Source of the DNA: Acidobacteriota bacterium
GTDB taxonomy: Bacteria; Acidobacteriota; Terriglobia; Acidiferrales; UBA7541
DNA length: 6,471 nt
NCBI GenBank assembly: GCA_003224135.1
Contig: QHYO01000263.1
Span: 1 to 6,471, forward strand
Direction: 5' to 3'
A program made the position numbers and the translations under genes. The first letter of the stretch is position 1, and each line of letters begins with the position of its first letter. The notes below the pieces were generated by a model. It was not told where the DNA came from. It ran no database searches and was given only the letters and a program-made list of their open reading frames with translations. Positions 5,434 to 6,471 of this stretch are shown in pieces.

Positions 5434-6471
5434 ATGTTATCTTCAAAGAATCTCGTATTATTTCTCCTCGTACCGATGGTGGTCATTGTCTGGAAGGCTT
5501 GCGGAGTCGCCACTCCTCTGGCTAGCCACCCACCACGGCAGGCGGGACAAATGACTAAGGAGGGCACCGCCGCCAAGTTCTGCGAGGTTGCATCGCCGAT
5601 GGCGTCCTTTTCCGTCCCTCATGTCTCGCAAGCCCCGGAGTTGAACACGGATCCCCATTCGCCGACGTGGGCCCATGCGTCGGCCACATGGATCGCCAGA
5701 GACTGCACTCGCCAAATCGATTATCCAAAGATCAAAACAGAGGTTCGCGGATTCTGGACCGACTCCGATTTGTATCTGCTGTTCATCTCTCCATACACGG
5801 AACTGAATCTCTGGCTGCCTGCGGACAATACCAAAGACCGCCTCAAGCTCTGGGACCGTGACGTGGTCGAGTTTTTTCTCGGCGATGATTGGACAGACAT
5901 CAAGCACTATCGCGAGTTTGAGATTGCCCCCACCGGGGATTGGGTCGATCTGGCGATTGACCTTAACAAAGAATCCTACAGCGCCGACTGGAGTTCGGGC
6001 TGGGAGCGCATGGGAAGAATCGATGAAAAGAATCACATATGGTATGCAGCGGCGCGCGTGCCGCTGCGCTCTGTCGGCGAAAAACAGGTGGTCGCTGGCA
6101 CTCGATGGCGGGCTAACCTCTATCGCATTGACGGCCTCGGCGAAGATCCACAGCGCCATTTCATGTGTTGGCAACCAACCTGTGTCGTCAACCGCGATCC
6201 CAACCACGTACCTGAACATTTTGGAACATCAAAACAGCAATCAAATCGTCGCGGATTTATGAAGATGTTGGCTGCTTCGCCGCTATTGGCCCAGATTGCC
6301 GCTCAAGGCCTGTACGAAAAATCCGCTGTCGCCATGGGACTGGACCCGCGCGGAAACGTCTACCGTCGCCTGGGCGTTAAGACCGTCATTAATTGTCGTG
6401 GGACTTGGACCTATCTAAGCGGATCGCTGCAATTTCCGGAAGTGCAAAACGCTCAGGCCGAAGCGGGCCGC
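5434..6471 (+). CDS. Secreted CBM9-like protein, continuing in frame into a SelA-like PLP enzyme (3' end beyond window)
   Basis: The frame is open for 346 codons with no stop. Residues 1 to about 30 form a signal peptide (NLVLFLLVPMVVIVW core, possible cleavage after TPLA). Residues about 58-264 match the CBM9-like family (carbohydrate family 9 binding domain-like): Trp79 in SPTWAHA, VRGFWTDSDLYLLFISPY (104-121), LWDRDVVEFFLGDDW (139-153), HYREFEIAPTGDWVDLAID (158-176), RWRANLYRIDG (224-234), CWQPT (245-249) and the typical closing HVPEHFG (258-264). The usual role is carbohydrate recognition; no ligand can be named. Family members as I know them end just after this FG motif. Here the frame continues through SKQQ into a twin-arginine-like stretch (SNRRGFMK) and an enzyme N-terminus. 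The start at 5434 is three bases after the TPR stop and opens the signal peptide, though it has no clear Shine-Dalgarno. An ATG at 5551 would lose the signal. Whether this is a true fusion or a lost gene boundary is unresolved. Confidence 0.82.
   Translation, partial: MLSSKNLVLFLLVPMVVIVWKACGVATPLASHPPRQAGQMTKEGTAAKFCEVASPMASFSVPHVSQAPELNTDPHSPTWAHASATWIARDCTRQIDYPKIKTEVRGFWTDSDLYLLFISPYTELNLWLPADNTKDRLKLWDRDVVEFFLGDDWTDIKHYREFEIAPTGDWVDLAIDLNKESYSADWSSGWERMGRIDEKNHIWYAAARVPLRSVGEKQVVAGTRWRANLYRIDGLGEDPQRHFMCWQPTCVVNRDPNHVPEHFGTSKQQSNRRGFMKMLAASPLLAQIAAQGLYEKSAVAMGLDPRGNVYRRLGVKTVINCRGTWTYLSGSLQFPEVQNAQAEAGR
6259..6471 (+). CDS. N-terminus of a SelA/DgaE-like PLP-dependent enzyme (part of the open frame from 5434, or a separate gene)
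   Basis: The last roughly 45 codons resemble the beginning of the SelA-like family of fold-type I PLP enzymes, which includes selenocysteine synthase and D-glucosaminate-6-phosphate ammonia-lyase (DgaE). Key stretches are VYRRLGVKTVINCRGTWTYL and SGSLQFPEVQNAQAEA, matching the family pattern RLGV-x-x-x-IN-x-x-G-T-x-T, then G-S, then P-EV-x-x-A. The PLP lysine lies beyond the window, so activity cannot be judged. Upstream, SNRRGFMKMLAASPLLAQIA (codons 6241-6300) looks like a twin-arginine signal peptide, suggesting an exported enzyme. If this is a separate gene, the only nearby in-frame start codons are ATG at 6259 and 6265. Both fall after the arginine pair and lack a Shine-Dalgarno, so starting there would discard the Tat motif. 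I therefore prefer continuity with the 5434 frame and give this coordinate only as the alternative start. The product is more likely DgaE-like than true SelA, given the context and export signal (inference). Confidence 0.45.
   Translation, partial: MKMLAASPLLAQIAAQGLYEKSAVAMGLDPRGNVYRRLGVKTVINCRGTWTYLSGSLQFPEVQNAQAEAGR

Noticed and set aside
5458..6219. Long antisense open frame (253 codons) opposite the CBM9-like gene
   Set aside because: The + strand frame carries clear family motifs. The antisense product resembles nothing I recognise, as expected from a mirrored frame in moderately GC-rich DNA.
5858..6262. Alternative + frame ending TGA at 6260, overlapping the ATG at 6259 as ATGA
   Set aside because: The stop-start overlap looks attractive, but the CBM9-like motifs (CWQPT, HVPEHFG) are in the other frame right up to 6225 and this frame encodes no family features.

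Overview
The window looks like a piece of an Acidobacteriota (Terriglobia/Koribacter-type) chromosome or metagenome-assembled contig. The basis is an Oar-like TonB-dependent receptor with an N-terminal carboxypeptidase-regulatory-like domain, a form greatly expanded in that phylum. It is followed on the same strand by a secreted TPR protein, a CBM9-like protein and a SelA-like PLP enzyme. The taxonomic call is recalled family knowledge, not a database result.

Layout, all on the + strand. Positions 1-262 hold no gene I can support, but contain a possible sigma70-type promoter (212-240) and a strong Shine-Dalgarno (252-256). Positions 263-3697 encode the receptor (1144 aa). Positions 3709-5430 encode a signal-peptide-bearing protein of about 15 TPR units, interrupted by one in-frame TAG at 3982-3984. 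From 5434 to the window edge at 6471 one uninterrupted frame (346 codons) encodes a signal peptide, a CBM9-like domain, a twin-arginine-like segment and the N-terminus of a SelA/DgaE-like PLP-dependent enzyme. Gaps between genes are 11 and 3 bases and I saw no terminator between them, so one transcript is likely.

How the genes may work together (inference): the outer-membrane receptor would import a ligand, possibly a carbohydrate or glycoconjugate. The TPR protein would be a periplasmic scaffold, the CBM9-like protein a carbohydrate-recognition module, and the PLP enzyme would act on an amino or hydroxy acid derived from the substrate.

The notable points are irregularities. There is an amber codon exactly where a conserved TPR tyrosine belongs. 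Two proteins that I would expect to be separate run together with no stop or start codon at the junction. The receptor barrel appears to lack a segment present in relatives as I remember them. These could be real biology (readthrough, fusion, decay) or base-level and assembly errors in one contig. The sequence alone cannot decide.
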